64,000 bases of DNA from Lachnospira pectinoschiza (GTDB taxonomy: Bacteria; Bacillota; Clostridia; Lachnospirales; Lachnospiraceae). Position 1 is the stretch's first letter; each line of letters opens with the position of its first letter. The position numbers and the translations under genes are program-made. The notes under the pieces are model-generated. The model saw only the letters and a program-made list of their open reading frames with translations, ran no database searches and was not told the origin of the DNA. The stretch spans positions 310,001-374,000 of the forward strand of contig NZ_FNHZ01000002.1 of the NCBI RefSeq assembly GCF_900103815.1, read 5' to 3'. This document shows, one piece after another, positions 8,037 to 17,795 of the stretch.

Positions 8037-10187
8037 CTATCTTTTTATTTCATCCTCGTAGCAATCCTCAAGGAATTTAAAATCGATATTCTTTAATAAT
8101 TTATCTGTAGCAATTACAACTACTGAAACCTTCTGTCCTAATTTATAAGTCTTATTAGTAGTCTGTTCTACCATTTCATAATGATTCTCATCATAAATGT
8201 AATAGCCATTCATGTTATTAAGAGAGACCATGCCTTCAATAGTGTTAGGTAATTCAACGTAAATACCCCAAGATGTAACTCCTGAAATAACACCTTCAAA
8301 GACTTCTCCAATGTGGTCTTGCATGTATTCACACATCTTAATCTTATCTGTGTCACGCTCAGCCTCATCAGCTCTTCTTTCTGTATTAGAAGTCTGAATA
8401 GCCACCTCGCCTAAGATTCTATCGTAATGGTCAATTCTCTTCTTGTTTAAGCCACCTCTTAGATTCTCCTTAATGATTCTATGAATCTGTAAATCAGGAT
8501 ATCTTCTAATTGGTGATGTAAAATGACAATAATACTTAGCTGCCAAACCAAAGTGTCCAATACACTCAGTTGTATATCTAGCCTTCTTCATAGAACGAAG
8601 TGTAAGTCGAGAAATAAGAGTTTCCTCTTCACTACCTTCAATCTTGGCTAGTAGCTTCTGAATCTCCTTTGGATGAACCTCTTCTGAAACTCTAAGAGAG
8701 TGACCAAAGTTATTAATGAAAGTTGATAACTTCATAATACGCTCTGGATCTGGATTCTCATGAGTTCTATAAAGGAATGGTAATTCCTGCCAGAAGAAAT
8801 CCTCAGCCACAGTTTCATTAGCAATAAGCATGAAATCTTCAATAATCTTATTAGCTGTAGTTCTCTCGTAAGGACTAACCTTAATTGGATGTCCCTTCTC
8901 ATCAAGTTCAATCTTAGATTCAGGGAAATCAAAATCAATAGAACCTCTACTAAATCTCTTCTTACGAAGAAGTCCTGCACATTCCTCCATAAGGAAGAAC
9001 ATATCTACTAAATCGGCATACTTCTTTGTTTCCTCTTCATCCTTATCTAAAATGATCTTCTTAACGGAAGTATAACTCATTCTTCTATCAACATTAATAA
9101 GTGTTTCGCAAATGCGATGTCCCACTACATTACCCTTAGAATCAATGTCCATAAGACAAGAAAGAGCTAATCTATCCTCGCCCTGATTAAGGGAACAAAT
9201 ACCATTAGATAACTTATGTGGAATCATTGGAATAACTCTATCTACAAGATAAACGGAAGTACCTCTTTTAAGGGCTTCCTTATCAAGTGACGAGCCTTCT
9301 GTTACATAGTGACTTACATCTGCAATATGAACGCCAAGCTTATAAATATCGCCTTCCTTAGATAAAGTAATAGCATCATCTAAGTCCTTAGCGTCCTCAC
9401 CATCTATAGTTACAGTAGTTAGATTTCTTAAATCTACTCTACCAGCCTTGTCTTTCTCATCTACAAAATCAGGAATATTCTTTAATTCCTTCTTAACCTC
9501 CTCAGGGAATTCCATTGGAAGGTCGTATCCACGAATAACTGACATAATATCTGTTCCTGGATCATTAATATGACCAATAACTTCAACTATGCGTCCCTCA
9601 GGACTTTTACCTGGCTTACCGTAATTAAGAATCTTAGCAACAACCTTGCTACCTTCTACGGCGCCATTACTATATTCCTTTGATATAAAAAGGTCTACTG
9701 AAATCTTATTATTATCAGGTACTACAAAGCCGAAATTCTTGCTCTTCTGATATGTACCTACAATCTGTGTGATTCCGTGCTCAACAATACCTACAATCTT
9801 ACCTTCAGCATGTCTGTCGCCCTTCTTCTCACTTGTAATAACAAGCTTAACCTTGTCCATATGGAAGGCATTAAGTGTATCTGAAGACTTTATGAAAATG
9901 TCGTCTTCTCTGCCCTCTATAGTTACAAAGCCGAAACCTCTATTGGTCATTGTAAATGTACCTATCAACGCTACATTCTCCGCCTTAATATACTTGCCCT
10001 TCTTAGTAACTCCAATTCTGCCCTGGCTTACTAAGGAATCTAGTACCTCCTGTAAAAGATATCTCTCTTCCTTAGGAACATTAAGTAAAATAGCTATTTC
10101 TTTAGTTTTCATTGGAACATAGAATTCATTACGAACAATTAAGTCCTCAAGCATGTCTTCACGTTCTTTAAAAATTTCGTCTTTCAT
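8037..10187 (-). CDS. rnr: Ribonuclease R
   Basis: The 716-residue 3'-to-5' exoribonuclease degrades structured RNA and, with tmRNA, non-stop mRNAs. Domains in order are an N-terminal winged helix (about 1-65), cold-shock domains (about 70-205, with GFGFVTI and FGFVVPD), the RNB catalytic domain with IDGEDAKDLDDAI (261-273) carrying the metal-binding aspartates, and a C-terminal S1 domain (about 625-710). It lacks the long Lys-rich tail of some homologues. It is followed at 9 bases by smpB and preceded by secG with a terminator between them, so it needs its own promoter or read-through. Confidence 0.97.
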   Translation of the reverse strand: MKDEIFKEREDMLEDLIVRNEFYVPMKTKEIAILLNVPKEERYLLQEVLDSLVSQGRIGVTKKGKYIKAENVALIGTFTMTNRGFGFVTIEGREDDIFIKSSDTLNAFHMDKVKLVITSEKKGDRHAEGKIVGIVEHGITQIVGTYQKSKNFGFVVPDNNKISVDLFISKEYSNGAVEGSKVVAKILNYGKPGKSPEGRIVEVIGHINDPGTDIMSVIRGYDLPMEFPEEVKKELKNIPDFVDEKDKAGRVDLRNLTTVTIDGEDAKDLDDAITLSKEGDIYKLGVHIADVSHYVTEGSSLDKEALKRGTSVYLVDRVIPMIPHKLSNGICSLNQGEDRLALSCLMDIDSKGNVVGHRICETLINVDRRMSYTSVKKIILDKDEEETKKYADLVDMFFLMEECAGLLRKKRFSRGSIDFDFPESKIELDEKGHPIKVSPYERTTANKIIEDFMLIANETVAEDFFWQELPFLYRTHENPDPERIMKLSTFINNFGHSLRVSEEVHPKEIQKLLAKIEGSEEETLISRLTLRSMKKARYTTECIGHFGLAAKYYCHFTSPIRRYPDLQIHRIIKENLRGGLNKKRIDHYDRILGEVAIQTSNTERRADEAERDTDKIKMCEYMQDHIGEVFEGVISGVTSWGIYVELPNTIEGMVSLNNMNGYYIYDENHYEMVEQTTNKTYKLGQKVSVVVIATDKLLKNIDFKFLEDCYEDEIKR

Positions 10188-10214
10188 ATATACCTCTAAA
10201 TTCGATTAGTAGAT

Positions 10215-10247
10215 AAAAAGCACTCTTAAGATTAACTTAAGAGTGCT
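10215..10247 (-). terminator. Intrinsic terminator after secG
   Basis: A perfect 12-bp stem (AGCACTCTTAAG with its complement, loop of 5) is followed on the minus strand by five T. Confidence 0.88.
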
Positions 10248-10254
10248 AAATAAT

Positions 10255-10512
10255 CTAAAAATTAATGTTTAATACTACTGCAATAAGAATAAATGCAATA
10301 ACAAGGATTCTTGTGATTAAAACAAGCTTGCCTTCCATTGAACGAGCCTTATTCTTACCCCAATATGTATCGGCCACACCGCTGATTGTACCTGACAAAC
10401 CGCTGTGCTTACTTTCCTGCATAAGTACTAAAATTGTAAGTGCAATTCCTACTAAAATAAAGATACCCATCAAGAAAATTCTAATTGTATCAGCCCATGA
10501 CATACCAAACAT
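10255..10512 (-). CDS. secG: Preprotein translocase subunit SecG
   Basis: This 85-residue protein has two transmembrane segments (about 8-29 and 62-83) and the conserved central loop with VLMQESKHSGLSGTISG. It is a small accessory subunit of the SecYEG channel in the cytoplasmic membrane. A strong AGGAGG precedes the ATG. Its position between gpmI and rnr is the usual Firmicute arrangement. Confidence 0.95.
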   Translation of the reverse strand: MFGMSWADTIRIFLMGIFILVGIALTILVLMQESKHSGLSGTISGVADTYWGKNKARSMEGKLVLITRILVIAFILIAVVLNINF

Positions 10513-10725
10513 CTATAACACCTCCTAGCTGATTAAGTCAGCAACGAGTTTATTCTATCATAATAAAAGTTGCTGCGCAATATAAATTCTAATAAAAACT
10601 TAATAATATTATAGTTAGTCTCTAATCAAAAGAGGTAATGCTTTGTCTAGGCATAATACATTTTTGACTCGAGGATATTCTTATGTTTTGCCTTAAGAAA
10701 ATCTTAGCTTATAAATCTAGTACAA

Positions 10726-12267
10726 TTACTTTCTTACAAGAAGAGAATGTCCTGTCATCTCAGCTGGCTGTTCCATACCCATAATCTCAATAAGAGTTGG
10801 GATAATATCTGAAAGCTTGCCATCTTCAGCTAACTTATAGTTCTCATCATAGTTAACTAAGATAAATGGTACTGGATTAGTTGTATGTGCTGTAAATACA
10901 TCACCCTTCTCATCAATAAGCTTTTCAGCGTTACCGTGATCAGCACAGATAAATGCAACACCATCAACTTCCTTAATAGCATCAATAACCTGTCCAACGC
11001 AGTTATCTACTGTCTCAATAGCCTTAACTACAGCGTCCATAACACCTGTATGACCAACCATATCAGGGTTAGCAAAGTTAGCAATGATTACGTCATACTT
11101 ATCTGACTTAATAGCACCAACTAACTTCTCGCAAACTTCTGGAGCACTCATTTCTGGCTGTAAATCATATGTAGCAACCTTAGGTGACTTAACAAGGATT
11201 CTGTCTTCACCTTCGTTTGGCTCTTCAATACCACCGTTAAAGAAGAATGTTACGTGAGCATACTTCTCTGTCTCAGCGATTCTTGCCTGTGTCTTACCAT
11301 TCTTAGCAAGGAATTCACCAAATGTGTTAGTATATGATTCCTTCTTAAATGCAACTTCCTTGTTAGGAATTGTTACATCATAATCTGTGAAGCAAACGTA
11401 CTTAACGTTCTTTCTTGCTCCTCTTTCAAATCCTGTGAAATCATCATCACAGAAGCATCTTGTAATTTCTCTAGCTCTATCTGGTCTGAAGTTGAAGCAG
11501 ATTACTGAATCGCCATCCTTAATTGTTGCAACTGGCTTTCCATCTTCGCCAACAATAACTGTAGGCTCAACGAATTCGTCAGTCTTGCCATCTGCATAAG
11601 ACTTAGCAATAGCTTCGTTAACGTCTGTAGCCTTAATACCTTCACCGTTAACTAATGCCTTATAAGAGCTTTCAACTCTATCCCATCTGTTATCTCTATC
11701 CATTACATAGTAACGACCGTTTAATGTAGCGAACTTACCAACGCCAAGTTCTTCCATCTTATCGCAAACAGCCTTGATGTAACCCTTACCACCATCTGTA
11801 GGTGTATCACGTCCATCCATGAAACCATGTACATAAACATTTGTTAAACCATTCTTCTTTGCAAGTTCAAGTAATGCAAAAAGATGTGTGATGTGGCTAT
11901 GAACACCACCGTCTGATAAAAGTCCATATAAGTGAAGATCTGAGTTATTCTCCTTGCAATTCTTTACAGCATCGAGGAATGCTTCATTTTCAAAGAAATC
12001 ACCATCTTCAATAGACTTTGTAATTCTTGTTAATTCCTGGTAAACAACTCTACCAGCACCCATATTAAGATGACCAACTTCTGAGTTACCCATCTGTCCA
12101 TCAGGAAGACCTACTGCAAGACCTGAAGCATAACCCTTAACGAATGGATAATTCTTCATTAAACCGTCCATAACTGGAGTGTTTGCTGCTGCAATACCGT
12201 TTCCTTCTTTAATATCGCTTAAACCATAGCCATCTAAAATCATTAATAAAACTGGCTTTTTACTCAT
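10726..12267 (-). CDS. gpmI: Cofactor-independent phosphoglycerate mutase
   Basis: The 513-residue, Mn-dependent enzyme interconverts 3- and 2-phosphoglycerate in glycolysis. Motifs are LMILDGYG at the N-terminus, MGNSEVGHLNMGAGR containing the phosphorylated Ser, HGFMDGRDT, NFRPDRARE and CADHGNAEK for metal binding. I place the start at the ATG at 12267 (MSKKPVLL), 9 bases after GGAGG, and not at an upstream in-frame codon that adds 20 unrelated residues. An extended -10 promoter at 12308-12313 lies just upstream. It closes the gap-pgk-tpiA-gpmI glycolytic cluster. Confidence 0.98.
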   Translation of the reverse strand: MSKKPVLLMILDGYGLSDIKEGNGIAAANTPVMDGLMKNYPFVKGYASGLAVGLPDGQMGNSEVGHLNMGAGRVVYQELTRITKSIEDGDFFENEAFLDAVKNCKENNSDLHLYGLLSDGGVHSHITHLFALLELAKKNGLTNVYVHGFMDGRDTPTDGGKGYIKAVCDKMEELGVGKFATLNGRYYVMDRDNRWDRVESSYKALVNGEGIKATDVNEAIAKSYADGKTDEFVEPTVIVGEDGKPVATIKDGDSVICFNFRPDRAREITRCFCDDDFTGFERGARKNVKYVCFTDYDVTIPNKEVAFKKESYTNTFGEFLAKNGKTQARIAETEKYAHVTFFFNGGIEEPNEGEDRILVKSPKVATYDLQPEMSAPEVCEKLVGAIKSDKYDVIIANFANPDMVGHTGVMDAVVKAIETVDNCVGQVIDAIKEVDGVAFICADHGNAEKLIDEKGDVFTAHTTNPVPFILVNYDENYKLAEDGKLSDIIPTLIEIMGMEQPAEMTGHSLLVRK

Positions 12268-12307
12268 ATCATTTGCCTCCAAATTTCTTAAATTCGTATA
12301 CTTTAGG

Positions 12308-12336
12308 ATAATACCACATTTGTCCATAAATTTAAA
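12308..12336 (-). promoter_or_regulatory. Probable extended -10 promoter of gpmI
   Basis: On the minus strand TGG-TATTAT (-10 at 12308-12313) carries the extended TGn motif. The -35 hexamer 17 bases away is weak (TTTAAA). The start would be near 12301, about 34 bases before the ATG. Confidence 0.45.
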
Positions 12337-12396
12337 TAGAAATTGTGTTTTTTGATAAATAATTAACTAATATAAAATTTATATTAATCAAATAGC

Positions 12397-13530
12397 TTAT
12401 TCATCGTATTCTCCGTACTCGCAACCTACATTATATGCATCAATATCATCTATGAGTTTTAACTTGCCACCAAGCTTCTTATAGAGCTTAATTCTGCCAA
12501 TTCCAGTTCCACCATTTAATAACTTGTTATGTCGTTTCATGCCATCAGGTGACTCATAATTAATATAAATCATGTCCTTTTTAAGGCACTTAACCTTTGT
12601 AATCATAACAGAATCAAGGTTTTCCTGGGCAACATACCAATAAGCAGCCTCATCTGTCTCATAGAATCTAAATCTTGTATGAACCTTATCCCAAAACTTT
12701 GAGAAATTATATTCATACTCTTCTCCTCTGTAATAAAAGGCTCCAAGGAGCTTTCTCTTAAGTGAAACCATATATATCTTAGGGCAGCCTCCCCCAATGT
12801 CAAAGGCACTACCCTTTAATTTCTTTCCTGTTAATCTACTCTTTAAATTGTTAGAGGACAACCATAGCCAAGGGCTTGTAAAATCTCGTCCCCAATTCTT
12901 ATCTGCGTAGCCGTAACATTTGTTAGGAATAACCTTATAAGTCACTCCATTAAGCACTACCTCTCCGTCAAATAAAGTTCTCATGCCTTCTACATGCCAA
13001 TACATCTCAAAGGCCTCTAGGTCTCTAAAAAGCTTACTAGCTCCGTAACCCACATTAAATGGCAAATTCTTAGACACCTTAAGATTCCAATACATAGAAC
13101 CGGCATCTGTCATATATTCTGGATGATCCTTAGCTGTCTGCTCATCGATGCTTATCATACCTGTGATGCTATTTTCCGAAGCAAAACAATCCTTACAGTT
13201 AATTGAATATGGCACAGATCTTGAAACTGCAATCTCACCCCAGCCATAAAATTTATTAAGCTCAAGGCTATCCTCGCCCCAGCATCCAGCCTTAACCATA
13301 AGGTATGAAGGCTTAATTCCCTTGTTCTTGTTAGCCTCTAATTGGCCAAGTACTGCTTCCTTGTGGCCATGTCCTGGATTACAAAGATAATATTCTATGA
13401 AAAATGTCTTCTTCTCTCCAGTCTTCTCATTGATTCCGGTGAAATTATGCCACCACCAATCATATCCATTGAAAGCAAAACCACTAAACAACATACACTT
13501 ATTTCTTGAAACATCTGATTTTGCAAACAT
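12397..13530 (-). CDS. Tocopherol-cyclase-like (lipocalin-fold) protein
   Basis: The 377-residue protein resembles the tocopherol cyclase family: GFAFNGYDWWWHNFTG near the N-terminus and GYADKNWGRDFTSPWLWLSS near residue 210-230, the counterpart of the Y-A-E-K-N-W-G motif of plant VTE1. Many aromatic residues and alternating strands fit a double lipocalin barrel. Making vitamin E is very unlikely in such an anaerobe, so the substrate is probably another lipid or isoprenoid. I choose the ATG at 13530, 9 bases after GGAGG; an upstream in-frame extension looks non-coding. It sits between tpiA and gpmI. Confidence 0.7.
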   Translation of the reverse strand: MFAKSDVSRNKCMLFSGFAFNGYDWWWHNFTGINEKTGEKKTFFIEYYLCNPGHGHKEAVLGQLEANKNKGIKPSYLMVKAGCWGEDSLELNKFYGWGEIAVSRSVPYSINCKDCFASENSITGMISIDEQTAKDHPEYMTDAGSMYWNLKVSKNLPFNVGYGASKLFRDLEAFEMYWHVEGMRTLFDGEVVLNGVTYKVIPNKCYGYADKNWGRDFTSPWLWLSSNNLKSRLTGKKLKGSAFDIGGGCPKIYMVSLKRKLLGAFYYRGEEYEYNFSKFWDKVHTRFRFYETDEAAYWYVAQENLDSVMITKVKCLKKDMIYINYESPDGMKRHNKLLNGGTGIGRIKLYKKLGGKLKLIDDIDAYNVGCEYGEYDE

Positions 13531-13635
13531 ATCTATCTTCCTCCCTATACTAATCTGCCTTAATATTATACTAAATATAAGAAAAAAAGTGTAGTCGATA
13601 TTACACATTAAGCTAATACCAACTACACTTAGATT

Positions 13636-14379
13636 TTAGTAATTTACAATATTGGCAAATTCTGGCTTAAGACTTGCGCCACCAACTAAACCGCCATCAA
13701 TGTTCTCCTGAGCAAATAATTCTGCTGCATTAGAACCATTAACACTACCACCATAAAGGATTCTAATCTTTGAAGCTGTATCAGCATCATAAATTTCTTC
13801 TAAATCCTTTCTGATAGAAGCACAAACTTCTTCAGCCTGCTCTGTTGTAGCAACCTTACCTGTTCCAATAGCCCAGATTGGTTCGTAAGCTACGATTGTG
13901 TTAAGTGCATCTGCTGCAGATACTCCTTCATAAGCTGCCTTAATCTGGCCCTTAACGAATGTAAGTGTAACTCCTTCTTCTCTCTGCTCAAGTGTTTCAC
14001 CACAGCAAATGATAGGAATTAACTTATGTTCAATTGCCTTCTTAACCTTCTTATTAAGGAATTCATCGTCTTCCTTGAAGTACTGTCTTCTTTCTGAATG
14101 TCCAATAATTACATGTGATACACCTGCATCAACTAACATGTTTGGACTAATTTCTCCAGTATATGCACCTTTTTCTTCAATGTACATATTCTCAGCACCT
14201 ACACAAATGTTAGTACCCTTAGCTGCTTCTACAACTGGTACAATATCGATTGCTGGTACACAAAATACAACATCCACTGCTGTATTAGCTACATTAGCCT
14301 TTAAATCATTAACTAACTTTACTGCCTCAGATGGTGTCATATTCATCTTCCAATTTCCCGCAATAACCTTACGTCTCAT
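13636..14379 (-). CDS. tpiA: Triosephosphate isomerase
   Basis: The 247-residue glycolytic enzyme interconverts dihydroxyacetone phosphate and glyceraldehyde 3-phosphate. Catalytic residues are in place: GNWKMN (Lys11), GHSERR (His94) and [10 protein letters not shown] (Glu166), plus the phosphate-binding YGGSVN near the C-terminus. The length is typical. It has its own probable extended -10 promoter 80-90 bases upstream, so it is not wholly dependent on the gap or pgk promoters. Confidence 0.98.
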   Translation of the reverse strand: MRRKVIAGNWKMNMTPSEAVKLVNDLKANVANTAVDVVFCVPAIDIVPVVEAAKGTNICVGAENMYIEEKGAYTGEISPNMLVDAGVSHVIIGHSERRQYFKEDDEFLNKKVKKAIEHKLIPIICCGETLEQREEGVTLTFVKGQIKAAYEGVSAADALNTIVAYEPIWAIGTGKVATTEQAEEVCASIRKDLEEIYDADTASKIRILYGGSVNGSNAAELFAQENIDGGLVGGASLKPEFANIVNY

Positions 14380-14460
14380 ATTAAGCCTCCATTTTCCGCC
14401 AATGCTAAACGTTTACCCCTATATATTTAATTCTCACCGCACTGACAATACATTATAAAA

Positions 14461-14469
14461 ATTATATCA
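14461..14469 (-). promoter_or_regulatory. Extended -10 promoter of tpiA
   Basis: The minus strand reads TGA-TATAAT, a perfect extended -10 element. No good -35 is seen, which is usual for this promoter class. The predicted leader is about 75 bases. Confidence 0.5.
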
Positions 14470-14551
14470 CATTGGTTTGGTATTTTCCATACTTTTAATG
14501 AAAAAATCTAATCTTTTACGCAAAGCTTTCACATATATCTAGATTAATAAT

Positions 14552-16171
14552 CTATCTTCTTAAAAATGTATCAAAGATACCCCTTGCTAAAGAAGAGCCA
14601 ATGTCCCCACCAAGCTTTTTACCAAAACTACCTCCAATACTATCACCAATTGACTTGCCTACTTGTCTACCAATCTTACTAGCACTTGATTGTAAGGTTC
14701 TATTATAATTGGATGAAGTTCTCCGTTTTGTTGTGCTAGTAGGCTTGTATTCTTTTGGCCTTGGATTAGTAGTTCTAGCGCTTGTAGATCTAGACCTCCT
14801 AATCGTTGGTGTGTTATTCACGTTTCTCTTTTCGTTTTGATTATTATCTATAGTGGTTCCACTCGGATTAAGACTTTCTCTAGCCTTTAATCTTGCCATA
14901 AATTCATAAGCAGATTCATTATCAACATAACTGGCATATTTAGTATTTAACTCATCAGAAACTATGACTTCATTTCTAGCCTCATCATTTATAGCTCCCA
15001 TCATGCTTCTTGGTGGTAAAATCTTTGTTTTTTCAACTATAGTAGGAATACCATCCCTATCTAGAACCGATACTAGCGCTTCACCAATTCCTAAATTAGA
15101 AATAGTCTCGCTAATATCAAATTCCGAATTCGCTCTAAAGGACTCTGCCACAGCCCTTACCGCCTTTTGTTCCTTTGGAGTATAGGCTCTAATTGCATGA
15201 ATTACCTTATTAGACAATTGAGCTAATACCTCATCAGGTATATCGTTAGGGGATTGTGTAATAAAATAAATACCCACACCCTTGGAACGAATTAATTTAA
15301 CCATTTGACTAACCTTATCGATTAACACCTTTGGAGCATCATCAAAAAGCATATGCGCCTCATCAAAGAAGAAAACCATCTTAGGCTTGTCTAAATCTCC
15401 TGCCTCAGGCAGACTTTCATATATTTCGCTAATCAACCATAAAAGAAAAGTCGCATAAAGCTTTGGATTTAGCATTAACTTTTGACAGTCTAATACTTGA
15501 ATCCAACCTTTTCCATTTTCATCCTGGGAAAACCAGTCATTAATATCAATTGCAGGCTCAGCAAAAAATGTCTCACCGCCGCTAGCCTCTAAAGAAACAA
15601 TAGCTCTTATTATAGCTGCAATACTCTGCTTAGACATATTGCCATAGCTAAGGGAGTATTTGTCCGCATTATCAGCTATATGTAAAAGCATAGCCTTTAG
15701 ATCTTTACAATCTATAAGCAAAAGTTTCTCGTCATCTGCAATCTTAAAGACTATATTTAAAATGTCTGACTGCAGGTTGTTTAACTCTAATATTCTTGAA
15801 AGTAGCATAGGACCCATTTCCGAAACCGTAGTTCTTAGTGGTATGCCCTTCTCTTGATAGACATCCCAAAAAGTAACTGGAAAAGAATCTAAGCAAAAAC
15901 CATATTCCTCAAGTCCCAATTTATCTACTCTATTCTTGATATTATCTGACATTTCACCAAGATATGATAACCCTGCCAAATCCCCTTTGGCATCCGCTAA
16001 AAACACTGGAACGCCAAGTTCACTGAAAGATTCGGCAAGCACCTTTAGGGTTACTGTCTTTCCTGTTCCTGTAGCTCCTGCTATTAGACCATGTCTATTA
16101 GCCATTTCAGGAAAAATGTAAACCCCTTTATCATTGGCTTTACCTATCAAAATTTTATCTTCATATAACAC
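14552..16171 (-). CDS. HerA-like / DUF853 ATPase
   Basis: This 539-residue P-loop ATPase belongs to the DUF853 (YjgR-like) branch of the HerA/FtsK superfamily. Walker A is GATGTGKT (32-39) and Walker B ends in FFFDEAH (about 267-273). Further hallmarks are LADAKGDLAG, YFITQSPNDIP and the terminal Gly-rich region (KSIGDSIGGSFGKKLGG). A low-complexity basic linker lies at about 430-490. The role of the family is not settled. The start is GTG at 16171, 8 bases after GGGGG. It interrupts the glycolytic cluster between pgk and tpiA; nothing indicates a glycolytic function. Confidence 0.9.
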   Translation of the reverse strand: MLYEDKILIGKANDKGVYIFPEMANRHGLIAGATGTGKTVTLKVLAESFSELGVPVFLADAKGDLAGLSYLGEMSDNIKNRVDKLGLEEYGFCLDSFPVTFWDVYQEKGIPLRTTVSEMGPMLLSRILELNNLQSDILNIVFKIADDEKLLLIDCKDLKAMLLHIADNADKYSLSYGNMSKQSIAAIIRAIVSLEASGGETFFAEPAIDINDWFSQDENGKGWIQVLDCQKLMLNPKLYATFLLWLISEIYESLPEAGDLDKPKMVFFFDEAHMLFDDAPKVLIDKVSQMVKLIRSKGVGIYFITQSPNDIPDEVLAQLSNKVIHAIRAYTPKEQKAVRAVAESFRANSEFDISETISNLGIGEALVSVLDRDGIPTIVEKTKILPPRSMMGAINDEARNEVIVSDELNTKYASYVDNESAYEFMARLKARESLNPSGTTIDNNQNEKRNVNNTPTIRRSRSTSARTTNPRPKEYKPTSTTKRRTSSNYNRTLQSSASKIGRQVGKSIGDSIGGSFGKKLGGDIGSSLARGIFDTFLRR

Positions 16172-16333
16172 TTCAAATTCCCCCTTGTTAATTTAAACTA
16201 ACTTAATTATCTCAAATTATTATCTTAATAACAAGGTTTTATTTCGTGTACTATACTTCTATCTGTATCTATTCGTATCTTAATGTTATAATTTTATCAG
16301 TCTTTGTGATTATTTTAACGATACTATTTAAAT

Positions 16334-16368
16334 AAAAACCATAGTGGTCACATATGTAGCCACTATGG
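16334..16368 (-). terminator. Intrinsic terminator after pgk
   Basis: A 9-bp stem CCATAGTGG with CCACTATGG and a 12-base loop is followed on the minus strand by TTTTTATTT. It separates pgk from the DUF853 gene. Confidence 0.82.
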
Positions 16369-16404
16369 CCTTATATTTATAATTTATGCAGTAAATCTTA
16401 TATC

Positions 16405-17598
16405 TTACTTATCGTTAGCTGCAACTACACCTGGTAATTCCTTACCTTCAAGGAATTCAAGAGAAGCTCCACCACCTGTTGAGATGTGAGTCATCTTGTC
16501 ACCAAATCCTAAATTATTAACAGCAGCAGCTGAATCACCACCACCGATGATTGTTGTAGCATCCTTTAAGTTTGCAAGAGCTTCAGCAACAGCTACAGTA
16601 CCCTTTGCAAAGTTATCGAATTCGAATACACCCATAGGTCCATTCCAAACAACTGTCTTAGCATCCTTAAGAGCTTCCTTGTATAATTCACAAGTCTTTG
16701 GTCCGATATCCATACCCATATCGTCTGCTTCCTGATTACCAGCTTCAACGATCTTTGAAGGAGTATCATTAGCAAATTCCTTAGTTGTAACTGTATCGAT
16801 AGGGATTAATAACTTAACGCCCTTAGCTTCAGCCTTAGCCATCATTTCCTTAGCATAATCAAGATAATCATCTTCTACTAATGACTTACCTACTGAGCCA
16901 CCCTTAGCCTTCTGGAAAGTATATGACATACCACCACCGATAATAAGAGTATCAACCTTATCAAGAAGGTTATTGATTACAGGAATCTTTGAAGATACCT
17001 TTGAACCACCTAAGATAGCTACGAAAGGTCTAACTGGATTGTTTACAGCATTGCCAAGGAAGTCAATTTCCTTCTGCATAAGGTAACCTACAACAGCTGT
17101 ATCAACAAACTGTGTAACACCTACGTTAGAGCAGTGAGCTCTATGTGCTGTACCGAAAGCATCGTTAACAAATACATCAGCGATTGAAGCTAAATCCTTA
17201 GAGAAAGCTTCACCGTTCTTTGTTTCTTCTGCTCTAAATCTTGTATTCTCAAGTAAAATGATATCGCCATCGTTCATTGCTTCAACAGCAGCCTTAGCGT
17301 TATCGCCAACTACAGTATCATCAGCAGCAAACTTTACTTCTTTACCAAGTAATTCTGTTAATCTCTTAGCAACTGGTGCTAAAGAAAATGCAGCGTCTGG
17401 TCCCTTTGGCTTACCTAAATGTGAGCAAAGGATAACCTTACCACCATCAGCAACTAACTTCTTGATTGTTGGAAGAGCAGCTACAAGACGTGTCTCATCA
17501 GTAATCTTATCCCCATCTAATGGTACATTAAAATCACATCTTACTAATACTCTCTTACCCTTAACGTTGATATCATCAACAGACTTCTTATTTAGCAT
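16405..17598 (-). CDS. pgk: Phosphoglycerate kinase
   Basis: The 397-residue enzyme makes ATP and 3-phosphoglycerate from 1,3-bisphosphoglycerate. Signatures are [41 protein letters not shown] and the C-terminal [11 protein letters not shown] with [14 protein letters not shown] take the ATG at 17598 (MLNKKSVDD), preceded by GGAGG, and reject a 17-residue N-terminal extension. It follows gap, but a strong terminator lies between them. The pgk leader contains an 8-bp inverted repeat (ACAGACCA with TGGTCTGT) at 17641-17680. Confidence 0.98.
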   Translation of the reverse strand: MLNKKSVDDINVKGKRVLVRCDFNVPLDGDKITDETRLVAALPTIKKLVADGGKVILCSHLGKPKGPDAAFSLAPVAKRLTELLGKEVKFAADDTVVGDNAKAAVEAMNDGDIILLENTRFRAEETKNGEAFSKDLASIADVFVNDAFGTAHRAHCSNVGVTQFVDTAVVGYLMQKEIDFLGNAVNNPVRPFVAILGGSKVSSKIPVINNLLDKVDTLIIGGGMSYTFQKAKGGSVGKSLVEDDYLDYAKEMMAKAEAKGVKLLIPIDTVTTKEFANDTPSKIVEAGNQEADDMGMDIGPKTCELYKEALKDAKTVVWNGPMGVFEFDNFAKGTVAVAEALANLKDATTIIGGGDSAAAVNNLGFGDKMTHISTGGGASLEFLEGKELPGVVAANDK

Positions 17599-17640
17599 AA
17601 TATTTTCCTCCATTATAGAAAATGATTCTGTAATTGAGCT

Positions 17641-17680
17641 ACAGACCAATTAACACCATGGGTGATGCTTGATGGTCTGT
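17641..17680 (-). promoter_or_regulatory. Structured pgk leader
   Basis: On the minus strand ACAGACCA and TGGTCTGT form an 8-bp stem around an inner CACC/GGTG pairing. It lies between the gap terminator and the pgk start. I see no convincing promoter after the terminator, so this hairpin may cap a processed or read-through pgk transcript. Confidence 0.4.
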
Positions 17681-17698
17681 ATCCCAGTCACATCTTTT

Positions 17699-17738
17699 TA
17701 AAAAAACCGGAGAACACTAATAATAGAATTCTCCGGTT
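17699..17738 (-). terminator. Intrinsic terminator between gap and pgk
   Basis: The arms AACCGGAGAA and TTCTCCGGTT, with a 13-15 base loop, are followed on the minus strand by seven T. Partial termination here would allow more gap than pgk mRNA. Confidence 0.85.
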
Positions 17739-17795
17739 GAAAATTTCACATCAGTGTTAAATAAGTCAAAGACTTAAATAACTGCTTAATTAGAA

